Origin: Oceanimonas baumannii
GTDB lineage: Bacteria > Pseudomonadota > Gammaproteobacteria > Enterobacterales > Aeromonadaceae
Length of the DNA: 64,000 bases
NCBI RefSeq assembly: GCF_002245495.1
Contig: NZ_NQJF01000015.1
Location: forward strand, 1-64,000
Direction: 5' to 3'
Below the pieces are notes generated by a model. It saw only the letters and a list, made by a program, of their open reading frames with translations, did no database searches and was not told the origin of the DNA. Of this stretch, positions 18,861 through 28,859 are shown piece after piece; within the stretch, counting starts at the first letter, position 1; every line of letters starts with the position of its first letter. Position numbers and translations under genes: made by a program.

Positions 18861-19268
18861 ATGCGAATCCTGCACACCATGCTGCGAGTGGGTAACCTGG
18901 ACACGTCCATCGCCTTTTACACCGACATCATGGGCATGAAACTGCTGCGTACCAGCGAGAATGCCGAATATGAATACACCCTGGCTTTTGTCGGCTACGG
19001 CGAAGAAAAAGATGAGGCGGTGCTGGAGCTGACTTACAACTGGGGTACCGACAGCTACGATCAGGGCAATGCTTATGGCCACATCGCCATTGAAGCCGAA
19101 GATATCTACGGCATGTGCGAGCAGATCCGTGCCGCCGGTGGCAAGATCATCCGTGAGCCGGGCCCGGTAAAAGGCGGCACTACTGTCATTGCTTTTGTTG
19201 AAGATCCGGATGGCTACAAAATTGAGCTGATCGCCAAAGACGATGCAGGCAAAGGACTCGGTAACTAA
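18861..19268 (+). CDS. gloA: lactoylglutathione lyase (glyoxalase I)
   Basis: Converts the methylglyoxal-glutathione hemithioacetal to S-lactoylglutathione. 135 residues, as in E. coli. Metal ligands fit the Ni-type enzyme: His in [10 protein letters not shown], Glu in [10 protein letters not shown], His in YGHIAIE and Glu near the end in GYKIELI. The start is the ATG at 18861 with GGGAGC six bases upstream; the longer frame from 18780 overlaps nth and is not homologous. It may be read through from nth (31-base gap). Confidence 0.97.
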   Translation: MRILHTMLRVGNLDTSIAFYTDIMGMKLLRTSENAEYEYTLAFVGYGEEKDEAVLELTYNWGTDSYDQGNAYGHIAIEAEDIYGMCEQIRAAGGKIIREPGPVKGGTTVIAFVEDPDGYKIELIAKDDAGKGLGN

Positions 19269-19342
19269 AAGCCATAAGCTGTCAGCTACAGCCTAACGAG
19301 GGGTCTGTAAGCACAACACCGTGCCTGCAGGCCCCCTGGCAG

Positions 19343-19370
19343 TCATTCCGGCCTAGAGCCGGAATCCATT
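19343..19370. repeat. REP-like palindrome
   Basis: GTCATTCCGGC-CTAGA-GCCGGAATCC is the same motif family as at 840-987. It lies between the convergent gloA and cysB genes. The surrounding 19269-19473 has no gene, but short related runs (AAGCTGTCAGCTACAGC near 19273 and ACAGCTGATAGCTGAC near 19428) suggest further small repeats. Confidence 0.7.
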
Positions 19371-19473
19371 TTAAAGACCAGATTGCTTCTGCAAACACAG
19401 CAGTGAATGCACAATTCCCCGCGACTTACAGCTGATAGCTGACTGCTTCCAGCTCCATCCGAAGGGTGGCCGG

Positions 19474-20481
<1,008 letters not shown>

Positions 20482-20622
20482 CTACCAGACCTTCGCAAAA
20501 GATCCTCTGTATTGCGGTCGTTATACCTGATTAATAGTCGGCTAACGGCCTGAAACTTCACCGTTTATTGATTCAGTTCGTTAGCCAAAGACCGCTCTGT
20601 GAGTTAACATTTCAACTCATGC

Positions 20623-21408
20623 GTGACCAACTCTAGCGAGCCTTTGCCGATGATCCTGACCCTGGTACTGATAACCATAGGTGCCCTGCTGTTTCTTGTT
20701 ATCGTTTACAACATGCTGCAGCAATACCGGCAAAAGCAGGTAGCGGAAAAACGCAGTATTCTGATACGGCATAACCAGATCGTGAATGAAACCGAAGAGC
20801 TATTGCTGAATGCGGGCCAGTTACCCTACAGCCGGACCCTGGTACTGACCCTGTATCAGCGCGTGCAGCACAGTCTGAAAACCATGCTGGAAACCGATCC
20901 GGGCAACAGCCAGCTCGGTGCCCGCCTGAATAATGTGCGCCTGCAAGTTCAGGATGCCAAAGACAATTTTCCGCCAGTTCAGGGCAGTTTCCGCCGGCCG
21001 GAGTCGGATCAGCAGGCCCTGCATATGCTTAAACTGGTGAAGCGTTTGCGCCATGTGGTGCGTCAGGAGCACCACAGTGGCAAGCTGGGTGCCCAGGCTT
21101 TTGTGGCGGAAGATCGCCGCCTGGAGCTGGTACAGTTAAAAATTAATCTGTCCAATCTGCTTAAGCGGGTTCGGATGTCCATCAACAATCGGGAAACTGC
21201 CGCGGCACGCCAGATGCTGGAAAAAGGCAAAAAAATTCTTGCCCCGCTGCCGGACAAGGATGAACAGCTGCTGAACATTGAGGAAACCCTTCTGGAGTGG
21301 ATAGACGAGCTAGACAATAAACAACAGCAGGCCGAACAGCAGCAGGAAGAACAAGAAAACGAAAAGTCCGAGCTTGATGTCCTGTTTGAGCCGAAACGCA
21401 AATGGTGA
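20623..21408 (+). CDS. unrecognised membrane-anchored coiled-coil protein
   Basis: No confident family. It begins with one strong transmembrane helix (about residues 10-28), followed by a long charged, mostly helical cytoplasmic region with heptad-like stretches and a Gln/Glu-rich segment near 215-245. Two starts are possible: GTG at 20623 (261 residues) or ATG at 20650 (252 residues, beginning just before the membrane helix). Neither has a strong ribosome site. It overlaps the following YecM-like gene by seven bases, so the two are probably co-transcribed. Proteins of this look are sometimes annotated as DNA repair ATPases, but I see no nucleotide-binding motif. Confidence 0.7.
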   Translation: MTNSSEPLPMILTLVLITIGALLFLVIVYNMLQQYRQKQVAEKRSILIRHNQIVNETEELLLNAGQLPYSRTLVLTLYQRVQHSLKTMLETDPGNSQLGARLNNVRLQVQDAKDNFPPVQGSFRRPESDQQALHMLKLVKRLRHVVRQEHHSGKLGAQAFVAEDRRLELVQLKINLSNLLKRVRMSINNRETAAARQMLEKGKKILAPLPDKDEQLLNIEETLLEWIDELDNKQQQAEQQQEEQENEKSELDVLFEPKRKW

Positions 21409-21941
21409 GCGCCGTGTCCACTTTTTGTACCCAGACAGACGCCTTTTTTACACAACTGGCCAGTGCCATGACGGAATCCGGGCTGCCCCTGAACCTGGGC
21501 CCGATGGATCATGTTTGCTACCGGGCTGCAACCAACGAAGAATACCTGTCCCTGAAAAAGACACTTGCCCGGCACGGCCGTGTCCTGGTGGAAGGGATGA
21601 TCGGCGGACGACCCATTATCACCTATGTTCTCCAGCAGCCGTTGTCCGGCCCCTTTGGCCCTGTTCCCTGCCTTGAGCTGGCAGCCCCAAAACCAGGAAA
21701 AACACACTACGCTGGCCTGGAGCATGGCGAGATAGTCGTGCCCTGCCTCAACACCCTGCTTGAACGCTACCCTCATATCCCCTTCAGCCAGAAAGGCATG
21801 CCGGAAGAAGTTACCCTCGCCCTGCCTCCGTTACAGGTAAAGTTTCATTGTCAAAGCCTGGCCGACACCATTGCCCGGGAAATTGCCGAAGGCGCAGTCG
21901 TACCGGTGCCGGACAATTATTTTTTGCAAAACTGTCGCTGA
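21402..21941 (+). CDS. YecM-like VOC-fold protein
   Basis: 179 residues. It resembles E. coli YecM, a vicinal-oxygen-chelate fold protein of unknown role with a putative metal site. Conserved blocks are LGPMDHVCYRA, VEGMIGGRPI, CLELAAPKPGKTHYAGLEHGEIVVP and a terminal LQVKFHCQS. The His in MDHV, the Glu in LELA and the His/Glu in LEHGEIV are the likely metal ligands by analogy. The ATG at 21402 overlaps the upstream membrane protein gene, suggesting a functional pair. Confidence 0.75.
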   Translation: MVSAVSTFCTQTDAFFTQLASAMTESGLPLNLGPMDHVCYRAATNEEYLSLKKTLARHGRVLVEGMIGGRPIITYVLQQPLSGPFGPVPCLELAAPKPGKTHYAGLEHGEIVVPCLNTLLERYPHIPFSQKGMPEEVTLALPPLQVKFHCQSLADTIAREIAEGAVVPVPDNYFLQNCR

Positions 21942-22008
21942 CAGGTTGGGACTCGTCCCAACCTACTTTTTCATTCGACTCTTTCTGTCATTTACGCCCT
22001 GTTCTTTG

Positions 22009-22034
22009 TCATTCCCGAGAAGGCGAGAATCCAT
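22009..22034. repeat. degenerate REP-like palindrome
   Basis: GTCATTCCCGAGAAGGCGAGAATCC is a decayed member of the intergenic palindrome family seen elsewhere in the window. It lies between the convergent YecM-like gene and the MFS gene. Confidence 0.6.
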
Positions 22035-22109
22035 CTCACATACAACGCCTGAGCGGGGGGTGACATAAGGACGAAACGCTGCAATACACAGCGGGCGACT
22101 GGCCCCCGC

Positions 22110-23318
22110 CTATAAGGGGGTGACGTTTTCAGGCTCGTCAGCATGCCGGCATTGCGCCCGCCCCAGGCGCACCGTTAGCGCGGCAGTCACACCCATCACC
22201 GCTATCATGCCCACCGCCACTCCAGGCAGACCGGCGGCCTGCCAGAAGGGATAGAGGTATAACCCGCCCAGGCTCGCTCCGACATAATAAAACACCAGAT
22301 AAAGAGAAGACGCCAGGGCCCGGTTGTGACTGACGCTACGTCCCACCCAGCTGCTGGCACAGGCATGGGCCAGGAAAAACGCAAAACTGTCGATAAACAG
22401 TGTCGTGATTATCACCGGCAGCCGCTCACTGAATAACCCCAGGCTGCCCACGGCCATCAGGACAATGGCCGCCAGCAGGGTATTGGCCAGCCCAAACCGG
22501 CTGATCAGAACACCGCTCACGCCGGAAGCGACTGTGCCGGTCAGGTAAGTTAAAAACAGCAAACCAATGGCCGCCGGTGCCAGCGACACCGGTGGTGCCG
22601 ACAAATAAAAAGCCACGTAGGTGTACTGATTAAGAAACACCATAAAGTTTAGCCCGCCCACCAGGTACACCGGCCACAATAAGGGATTGCGCACATGCTC
22701 CAGTAACGCCCGGGTACCGGCCCCTTTACCTGCAGGCACAAAGCAACGCGAGTCAGGCAGCCACTTGGGCAGCAGAGCCCATAGCAGCAGGCTGATTGCG
22801 CTTAACACCACAAAGGCAGCCTGCCACTCACCAAACCAGCCAGCAATCAAACCACCCAGCACCCGTCCACTAATGCCGCCCAGGGAATTGGCCGCAATAT
22901 AAATACCAATGCTGGTCATCAGCGCCTTGGGAGTAAATTCCTCTCCCATATAGGCCACCGCCGTTGCCGGCAAGCCAGCCAGAAAAAAACCCTGCAGCCC
23001 CCGCAACGCGACCAGCACGGTGTAATCCGGTGCCCAAGCGACGACAAGCCCCACCAGAATGGCCGCCAGCAAGGTTCCCAGCATGACTCGTTTGCGTCCC
23101 ACCCGATCTGCCAGACGAGCCCAGAACAACAGTCCCGCAGCCAGCCCCAGGGTCGACGCCGACAAGGCCCAGCCGGCACCCAGTGCCGACAGTGCAAAGT
23201 CCTGTGCCAGCAGCGGCAACAGCGGCTGGGCAACATAAAGATTAACAAACACCAGTACCGAGCCGAGGCCAAGAGCCAGAGTGGCCCGCCACCAGACGGG
23301 AGTTTTGATATCGTGCAT
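22110..23318 (-). CDS. MFS transporter, YnfM type
   Basis: 402 residues with twelve predicted hydrophobic segments. The start (FVNLYVAQPLLPLLAQDF) and the loop RLADRVGRKRVM are typical of the YnfM-like branch of the major facilitator superfamily. Substrate unknown. It is divergently transcribed from a LysR regulator, the arrangement of E. coli ynfM/ynfL, so that regulator probably controls it. A short GC stem (CCCCC-GGGGG, 22103-22119) overlaps the stop codon but lacks a U run. Confidence 0.88.
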   Translation of the reverse strand: MHDIKTPVWWRATLALGLGSVLVFVNLYVAQPLLPLLAQDFALSALGAGWALSASTLGLAAGLLFWARLADRVGRKRVMLGTLLAAILVGLVVAWAPDYTVLVALRGLQGFFLAGLPATAVAYMGEEFTPKALMTSIGIYIAANSLGGISGRVLGGLIAGWFGEWQAAFVVLSAISLLLWALLPKWLPDSRCFVPAGKGAGTRALLEHVRNPLLWPVYLVGGLNFMVFLNQYTYVAFYLSAPPVSLAPAAIGLLFLTYLTGTVASGVSGVLISRFGLANTLLAAIVLMAVGSLGLFSERLPVIITTLFIDSFAFFLAHACASSWVGRSVSHNRALASSLYLVFYYVGASLGGLYLYPFWQAAGLPGVAVGMIAVMGVTAALTVRLGRAQCRHADEPENVTPL

Positions 23319-23413
23319 GGCAAGCCTGAATGCAGGAGAGAATAGGTTGACCTTACGCTGACAAAGAGAATAAGTTAAATATATTAAAATTATTGATTTT
23401 ATAAGAACTGATT

Positions 23414-24310
23414 ATGATCGATCCTCGCTGGTTACGGCAGTTTATGGCCGTGGCCCACACCGGCAATATCACCCGGGCCGCCGAGCAACTTCACCTGGCG
23501 CAACCTGCCGTAACCATGACCATTAAAAAGCTGGAGCAGCAACTGGGGCTGGTGCTGTTTGAACGCCACCAAGGCCGGCTGCATCTGACCGCCGAAGGTA
23601 AGCGCTTGTCTGAACACAGTGCGCGGATCCTGGCGGCACTCACCCTGGCCGAGCAGGACATGAACGCCCTCCACAACCTGGAGGCCGGCGAGATCACCAT
23701 TGGCATTCCCAGCATGCTGGGCTCCTTTTACTTTCCGCCCTTACTGATGGCATTTAAACACCGCTACGGGGGCTTAAGCATTCGGGTGGAAGAAGCCGGT
23801 ACCCAGATTGTGCTGGATCATTTGCTGAGCGGCCGGCTGGGGCTGGGCATTGTGCTCACCTCGGATCTGCCCGCCGGTCTGTGCGGTTTGCCGCTGTTGC
23901 GGGAAGAAATGGTGGCCGTGGTAGCCCGAGATCATCCGCGCGCCGGCCAGCCCCGTATTCGCCTTCAGGATTTTCTCAACGAAGAGTTAGCAGTGTTTCG
24001 CCATGGTTTCTATCACCGGGAATACATTGATGACATGGCCCGCAAACTGGGCATACAGCCACGAATAGGCTTTGAGAGCAATCTGATCCCTTTGCTTAAG
24101 GCGGTAGTCCGGCAGGGCTTTGCAGTGGCTAGCTTTTTACGCATGGTAGTGGAAAACGACGCTGATCTGGTGCCTATCTCCTTTGAAACCCCCTATTTTC
24201 TTGACCTGTGCCTGGCCTGGCCCAAAGATCGCCGGCTTTCCCGGGCCGAGCAGGCCTTTATCGATTTCATCCAGCAGCACCCCAGGGATGCTTTACAAGA
24301 GAACAATTAA
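23414..24310 (+). CDS. LysR-family regulator divergent from the MFS gene
   Basis: 298 residues. The N-terminal winged helix-turn-helix (residues 1-60: RWLRQFMAVAHTGNITRAAE) and the effector-binding domain (residues about 90-290) are standard for LysR. The 95-base AT-rich gap to the MFS start probably holds both promoters and the operator. The inducer is unknown. Confidence 0.92.
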   Translation: MIDPRWLRQFMAVAHTGNITRAAEQLHLAQPAVTMTIKKLEQQLGLVLFERHQGRLHLTAEGKRLSEHSARILAALTLAEQDMNALHNLEAGEITIGIPSMLGSFYFPPLLMAFKHRYGGLSIRVEEAGTQIVLDHLLSGRLGLGIVLTSDLPAGLCGLPLLREEMVAVVARDHPRAGQPRIRLQDFLNEELAVFRHGFYHREYIDDMARKLGIQPRIGFESNLIPLLKAVVRQGFAVASFLRMVVENDADLVPISFETPYFLDLCLAWPKDRRLSRAEQAFIDFIQQHPRDALQENN

Positions 24311-24311
24311 A

Positions 24312-24328
24312 TTGTTATAACGTTACAA
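24312..24328 (+). promoter_or_regulatory. possible Zur operator before the ZrgA-like operon
   Basis: TTGTTATAACGTTACAA is an imperfect dyad resembling the gammaproteobacterial Zur site (core TGTTATA...TATAACA). It sits 22 bases before the ATG of the His-rich gene, immediately after the LysR stop. The match is partial (outer four base pairs exact, centre degenerate). Confidence 0.45.
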
Positions 24329-24349
24329 AACAAACCATCGGAGCACCAA

Positions 24350-24916
24350 ATGAACCTGAAACCTCTTGTCCTTACCCTGCTGCCTTTTAGTCTGCTGGCC
24401 CATACTCAGCACGGCGTGCACGAGCATGGTTTTGGCCAGCTGAACCTGGCCATCAGCGGACAGCAGCTGGCGCTGGAGCTGTTTTCCCCTGCCGCTGACA
24501 TTGTAGGTTTTGAACATAATCCGGTGACCAGCGAAGAGCGGGCGACCTTTGCCGATGCCCTGCAAAAAGCGCAGGATGCCGATGCCCTGTTTACCCTGCC
24601 CGCCTCCGCCGGTTGCGTGCTACAGCAGGCTCAGCATATTGAAAATAATGAACATGCAGAACACGGGCACAATGCACACGATGAGCATGAGCATGAGCAT
24701 GAGCATGAGCATGAGCACCATGATGAACATGCCCATAAAGATATCAAGCTGAGTTATTCCTGGCAGTGCAGTCAGCCCGACGCGCTAAACCAGCTTAACG
24801 CCGCTGGCCTGTTTCAGCAGTTCCCGAGCTTTAACCGCATCAGCCTGCAAGGCATAGCACCGGACACCCAGATAGCCGCCACCCTGACACCGGAACAGCC
24901 ACAGGCAAACTGGTAA
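24350..24916 (+). CDS. ZrgA-like His-rich periplasmic metal-binding protein (DUF2796)
   Basis: 188 residues with an N-terminal signal peptide (hydrophobic 5-17). Early HEHGFGQLNLAI and the C-terminal SYSWQCSQP are hallmarks of the DUF2796/ZrgA family implicated in zinc acquisition in Vibrio. Between residues about 100 and 127 there is a His/Glu/Asp-rich metal buffer containing several tandem HE dipeptides. Two cysteines (GCVLQ, WQCSQ) could form a disulfide. It heads an operon with an ABC ATPase, an FtsX-like permease and a DUF3299 protein; the ATPase start overlaps its stop (TAATG). Confidence 0.85.
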   Translation: MNLKPLVLTLLPFSLLAHTQHGVHEHGFGQLNLAISGQQLALELFSPAADIVGFEHNPVTSEERATFADALQKAQDADALFTLPASAGCVLQQAQHIENNEHAEHGHNAHDEHEHEHEHEHEHHDEHAHKDIKLSYSWQCSQPDALNQLNAAGLFQQFPSFNRISLQGIAPDTQIAATLTPEQPQANW

Positions 24917-25614
24917 TGTCTGCGCTCGTCTCCATTAATGCCCTGTCGTTCGCCTGGCCCGGCCAGGCGACACTGCTGAAGATTAACAATCTCACCCTCA
25001 CCCCAGGTGAGCGGCTGTTTATCAGGGGTCCCAGCGGCAGCGGCAAAAGCACCCTGCTGGGTCTGCTGGCAGGCATTCTGCAGCCGGACCAGGGCAGCCT
25101 GATGATCCTAGGGCAGGACTTTACCCGGCTTTCCGGTCATCAGCGGGACCGTGTTCGTGCCGATCAGATGGGCTATATCTTTCAGCAATTTAATCTGTTG
25201 CCGTATTTGTCGGTAATGGAAAATGTCACCGCTGCCCTCATCTTTTCCGCCCATAAGCGCAAACGACTCAACCGTCCTGCCAGCCAGGAAGCCGCGCGCC
25301 TGCTGAGCGCCCTGCAACTGCCCGAGGTGTTGTGGCAACAGCCGGTGCACAAGCTCAGCATCGGCCAGCAACAGCGGGTGGCCGCCGCCCGGGCATTGAT
25401 TGGCCGGCCGCCGCTGGTGATTGCCGACGAACCCACTTCGGCACTGGATGCCGGCAGCCGCTCCGCCTTTATGCAGCTGCTGTTTGCCGAGTGCGAACAC
25501 GCCGGCAGCGGCCTCATCTTTGTCAGCCACGATGCCGGGCTGGAGCCGCTGTTTTCCCGGGTGATTTCCCTGAACCAACTGAACGGAGCCAAGCATGCTG
25601 AGCCTGGCCTTTAA
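24916..25614 (+). CDS. ABC transporter ATP-binding protein (LolD/MacB type)
   Basis: 232 residues with Walker A GPSGSGKST (about 37-45), Q-loop YIFQQFNLLPYL, signature LSIGQQQRVAAARAL, Walker B LVIADEPTSALD and a switch His in SHD. The sequence is closest in style to ATPases that pair with FtsX/MacB permeases, and such a permease follows with a 20-base overlap. Such ATPases usually power periplasmic mechanics and not classical import. In this operon a role in zinc handling is inferred. Confidence 0.92.
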   Translation: MSALVSINALSFAWPGQATLLKINNLTLTPGERLFIRGPSGSGKSTLLGLLAGILQPDQGSLMILGQDFTRLSGHQRDRVRADQMGYIFQQFNLLPYLSVMENVTAALIFSAHKRKRLNRPASQEAARLLSALQLPEVLWQQPVHKLSIGQQQRVAAARALIGRPPLVIADEPTSALDAGSRSAFMQLLFAECEHAGSGLIFVSHDAGLEPLFSRVISLNQLNGAKHAEPGL

Positions 25615-26842
25615 AAGTTTATGGGCCCGGCGGCTGACCGCCGGTCTGACGGTGCTGGCCATTGCCATCAGTGTGCTGCTGCTAGTGGGCGTCAACAAGG
25701 TGCAGAGCGAGCTGAAACACAGTTTTTCCCGCACTATTTCCGGCACCGATCTGATCGTGGGTGCCCGCTCGGGGCAGATTAACCTGCTGCTGTATTCGGT
25801 ATTCCGGCTCGGTAACCCTACCAACAACATCAGCTGGACGTCTTATCAGCGTATCAAAAACCAGCCCGGTGTTGCCTGGACCATTCCTCTGTCGCTGGGC
25901 GACTCGCACCAGGGTTTCCGTGTGCTCGGCACCAGTGAGGAGTATTTCCGCCACTATGCCTATGGCCGCCAACAACCGCTTGAATTTGCCAGTGGCCGCC
26001 CTTTTAGCGACACCTTTGACGTTGTAATCGGAGCAGAAGTGGCCAGACAGCTGGGTTACCAGCCCGGCGATCAGCTGGTCATCGCCCACGGCGCCGGTAA
26101 CACTTCGTTCAGCCTACACGACGATCTGCCCTTTACCCTCACCGGCATTCTGGCTGCCACCGGTACGCCGGTGGACAAAACCGTACACGTTCGTCTCGAC
26201 GGACTGGAAGCCATTCATCTGGGCTGGCAAAGTGGCCGGCAAACTCACACCCTGACCCACGAACAGGCGAGGCAGCAGGATCTGACCCCCACTGCCATCA
26301 CTGCATTTCTGGTGGGGCTGAGTAATCCCGTACAGGCCTTCGGGCTGCAGCGCAGCATCAATAACTATCGTGGCGAGCCGCTGTCGGCCATTCTGCCCGG
26401 TACCGCCCTGCATGAGCTGTGGAGCATGATGAGTCTGGCGGAGCAGGCCATTGCGCTGATTGCGTTGTTTGTGGTGGTGGCCGGTCTGCTGGGCATGCTG
26501 ACCACCTTGCTGGCCGGCCTTACAGCACGGCGCAGAGAGCTGGCCATATTACGCTCACTGGGCGCTGGCCCACGGCATCTGTTTATGCTGCTGACACTGG
26601 AGGCGGCCTTGCTGACCCTACTTGGGCTGATCCTGGGCATGACGCTGCTTTATGGTATGTTACTGGCGGCAGCACCGGCATTACAGGCTGGCTATGGTCT
26701 GCAACTGCAGCCTGGGCTGCCAGATATAGCCGAATGGCGTCTGCTCGGTTATATCTGGCTGGCGGGCATTCTTACCGGTCTGCTGCCGGCCGCACAGGCA
26801 TTTCGCTATTCCCTTAACGACGGTATGAGTATCAAACAGTGA
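25595..26842 (+). CDS. FtsX/MacB-like ABC permease
   Basis: 415 residues: one N-terminal transmembrane helix (about 13-34), a periplasmic MacB-like domain of about 220 residues, then three C-terminal helices (about 285-310, 330-355 and 385-405). It shows the FtsX-type segment TARRRELAILRSLGAGPRHLF after the second helix. It overlaps the ATPase gene upstream, and its TGA overlaps the GTG of the next gene. Confidence 0.9.
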   Translation: MLSLAFKSLWARRLTAGLTVLAIAISVLLLVGVNKVQSELKHSFSRTISGTDLIVGARSGQINLLLYSVFRLGNPTNNISWTSYQRIKNQPGVAWTIPLSLGDSHQGFRVLGTSEEYFRHYAYGRQQPLEFASGRPFSDTFDVVIGAEVARQLGYQPGDQLVIAHGAGNTSFSLHDDLPFTLTGILAATGTPVDKTVHVRLDGLEAIHLGWQSGRQTHTLTHEQARQQDLTPTAITAFLVGLSNPVQAFGLQRSINNYRGEPLSAILPGTALHELWSMMSLAEQAIALIALFVVVAGLLGMLTTLLAGLTARRRELAILRSLGAGPRHLFMLLTLEAALLTLLGLILGMTLLYGMLLAAAPALQAGYGLQLQPGLPDIAEWRLLGYIWLAGILTGLLPAAQAFRYSLNDGMSIKQ

Positions 26843-27318
26843 AACTGACCCACACCCTGCTGGGGCTGGCGCTGCTCGCAACGCCGGCACTGGCCGATGA
26901 CTTTCAGCTTACCGACTGGAACGATCTGATCCCGCTGGAAGAGCAACTCAATCCGCCCCCCTTTCCCGAGGTGGACCATAACGACGAGTTCGCCATTCCC
27001 GGTCAGCCGGTGGGCAAGGTGGTCCCGGCCATGAATGGCAAAAAAATAAGGCTGCCCGGATTTGTGGTGCCGCTGGAAGGCGACAGTGAACACATCACCC
27101 GTTTCTTTCTGGTGCCTTATTTCGGTGCCTGCATCCATGTACCGCCACCGCCCACCAACCAGATTGTGTACGTTAACTACCCCAAAGGAGCCAGGGTAGA
27201 CGATCTCTGGGATGCGGTCTGGGTGGCCGGCACCCTCAGCACGGTATCCGCCAGTAACGACATCGCCGATGCGGCCTACTCACTGGAAGGTGTGTCAGTG
27301 GAGCCCTACGACTTATAG
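26839..27318 (+). CDS. DUF3299 periplasmic protein
   Basis: 159 residues with a clear signal peptide (LTHTLLGLALLATPALA, cleavage near residue 19). The DUF3299 core is recognisable: IRLPGFVVPLEGD, FFLVPYFGACIHVPPPPTNQIVYV and WVAGTL. The start is GTG at 26839, overlapping the permease stop, so it is translationally coupled. DUF3299 proteins are regular companions of ZrgA-type ABC systems. The single Cys next to His in GACIHVPPPP may bind metal (inference). Confidence 0.85.
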   Translation: MKLTHTLLGLALLATPALADDFQLTDWNDLIPLEEQLNPPPFPEVDHNDEFAIPGQPVGKVVPAMNGKKIRLPGFVVPLEGDSEHITRFFLVPYFGACIHVPPPPTNQIVYVNYPKGARVDDLWDAVWVAGTLSTVSASNDIADAAYSLEGVSVEPYDL

Positions 27319-27417
27319 CCGTTTCAGCTCACCGGCAAATATCAATTTCGTTCAATCTTTTACACCCTGCTCCCGGCAGACTGACCTTCTGTTTTACTGG
27401 TCTTTACGGGAGCAACC

Positions 27418-28008
27418 ATGACCTTCTCACTGATCCTGCCCATGGCGATGTTTGCACTGGCCGCCTCCATTTCCCCCGGTCCTGTCAACCAGGTATGTCT
27501 GGGCAGCGGACTGCATCATCCGCTGCACCACGGACTACGCTTCGTTACCGGTGCCACGCTCGGGTTTATCGTATTGTTTCTGGCGGTCGGGCTGGGTCTG
27601 TACGGCCTGTTACAGGCTTACCCCCCGTTGCTGAACATGCTGCACTGGGGCGGTATCGCCTTTCTGCTTTATATGAGCTTCCGGCTGGCTACTGCTTCAG
27701 GCTCCCTTGCCGTATCGGGCTCAGACAAGTCTCCTGGTCTGCTGACCGGTGCCTTGATGCAGTGGCTCAACCCCAAGGCCTGGCTGGCGTCAGCGGCAGG
27801 CATTGCAGCCTATACCAATGGCGGCATGGAGCAGGTCGGCTGGTTTGCCCTGGTCTACCTGCCGGTATGCTGGTGTTCGCTTGCCTGCTGGGTATGGCTG
27901 GGCAAGGCACTGCGCCACCGGCTGGGCTCCGGCCACTGGCTGCGCTGGCTGAACCGGCTGCTTGCTCTGCTGCTGGCTGCCAGCTGCCTTTACTTGCTGC
28001 GATACTGA
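27418..28008 (+). CDS. LysE/RhtB-family exporter
   Basis: 196 residues, about six hydrophobic segments. ISPGPVNQVCLGSG near the start and QWLNPKAWLASAAGI after the third helix are family hallmarks. Substrate unknown, probably an amino acid or small amine. GGGAGC seven bases before the ATG. Its 3' end overlaps the convergent AraC regulator gene by 19 bases. Confidence 0.88.
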   Translation: MTFSLILPMAMFALAASISPGPVNQVCLGSGLHHPLHHGLRFVTGATLGFIVLFLAVGLGLYGLLQAYPPLLNMLHWGGIAFLLYMSFRLATASGSLAVSGSDKSPGLLTGALMQWLNPKAWLASAAGIAAYTNGGMEQVGWFALVYLPVCWCSLACWVWLGKALRHRLGSGHWLRWLNRLLALLLAASCLYLLRY

Positions 28009-28859
28009 GCGGGAGTCGCCGCTACCAGCCGCTTAAAGGCCCGCTGAAAGTGGGCCTGATCCGCAAAACCCATGTTCAGTGCAACATCAGCGATGCCGGT
28101 CCCCGTCTTCAGCTGCTGCTGGCCTTGCCGGATACGCCGGTTAATCAGATAGGCATGGGGAGTAATGCCGAAATGTTGCTTGAACAGACGCACCAGATGA
28201 CCTGCGCTGTAACCGCTCAGCGCACATAAATCATCCAGCGACACCTCTTCCAGGCAATGTTCGTCCAGATAGCCCGCCAGCTGCTGACACCGTGCCGGAA
28301 CCGGTGACGGGCACGCCGCCGGCTGAGCGGCCAGGTGATGCATCAGTGCCGACAAATATTCAACCAGGGATGATTGTTTCTGCAGCAAGGGAGTCGCTGT
28401 AGACAGCAGGCAAGCGGCCAGCCGGCGGTAACCGTCAAACCAGCGCAGGTCACGGATAACGGCAGTGCTAATATCCTGCCACTGTTCATCAGGCAACAGA
28501 CCGGCATCAGCACGCAGCCGGGTCAGCCAGGCAGTGTCCACGTACATCATAAAGTAGGCCCAGGGACTGTTCTCGAGCGGATTGCAGGCGTGTACCCAGT
28601 CCGGGTTCATCAGCACCAGATCCCCTGCCTGCACATCATGCCGCTCCTGGCGATAGCAAAAAGTGCTCTCGCCAGACGTAATGGCCCCTAACGACCACTG
28701 CATATGACTGTGAGGGGCATAACCCACCTCACGGCCATCATCGATATAGCGCAGCTCGACCTGGGGCATCCGCGGATCACGCCAGAATACCGGCCGGGCA
28801 GCGGCGCGGGCGCTGCTTTTATTAACAGGCACCATTAACCACCCGGACACCGGCTTCAT
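27990..28859 (-). CDS. AraC-family transcriptional regulator
   Basis: 289 residues from the first start, or 281 from the ATG at 28835 (TAATG overlap with the upstream stop, GGTGG before it), which I find equally likely. An N-terminal cupin-like sensor domain (VGYAPHSHMQWSLG...DLVLMNPDWVHAC) is followed by two C-terminal helix-turn-helices (SLDDLCALSGYSAGHLVRLFKQHFGITPHAYL and IADVALNMGFADQAHFQRAFKR). Convergent with the LysE exporter gene, which it may control, and downstream of nitronate monooxygenase in the same orientation. Confidence 0.9.
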   Translation of the reverse strand: MKPVSGWLMVPVNKSSARAAARPVFWRDPRMPQVELRYIDDGREVGYAPHSHMQWSLGAITSGESTFCYRQERHDVQAGDLVLMNPDWVHACNPLENSPWAYFMMYVDTAWLTRLRADAGLLPDEQWQDISTAVIRDLRWFDGYRRLAACLLSTATPLLQKQSSLVEYLSALMHHLAAQPAACPSPVPARCQQLAGYLDEHCLEEVSLDDLCALSGYSAGHLVRLFKQHFGITPHAYLINRRIRQGQQQLKTGTGIADVALNMGFADQAHFQRAFKRLVAATPAQYRSK

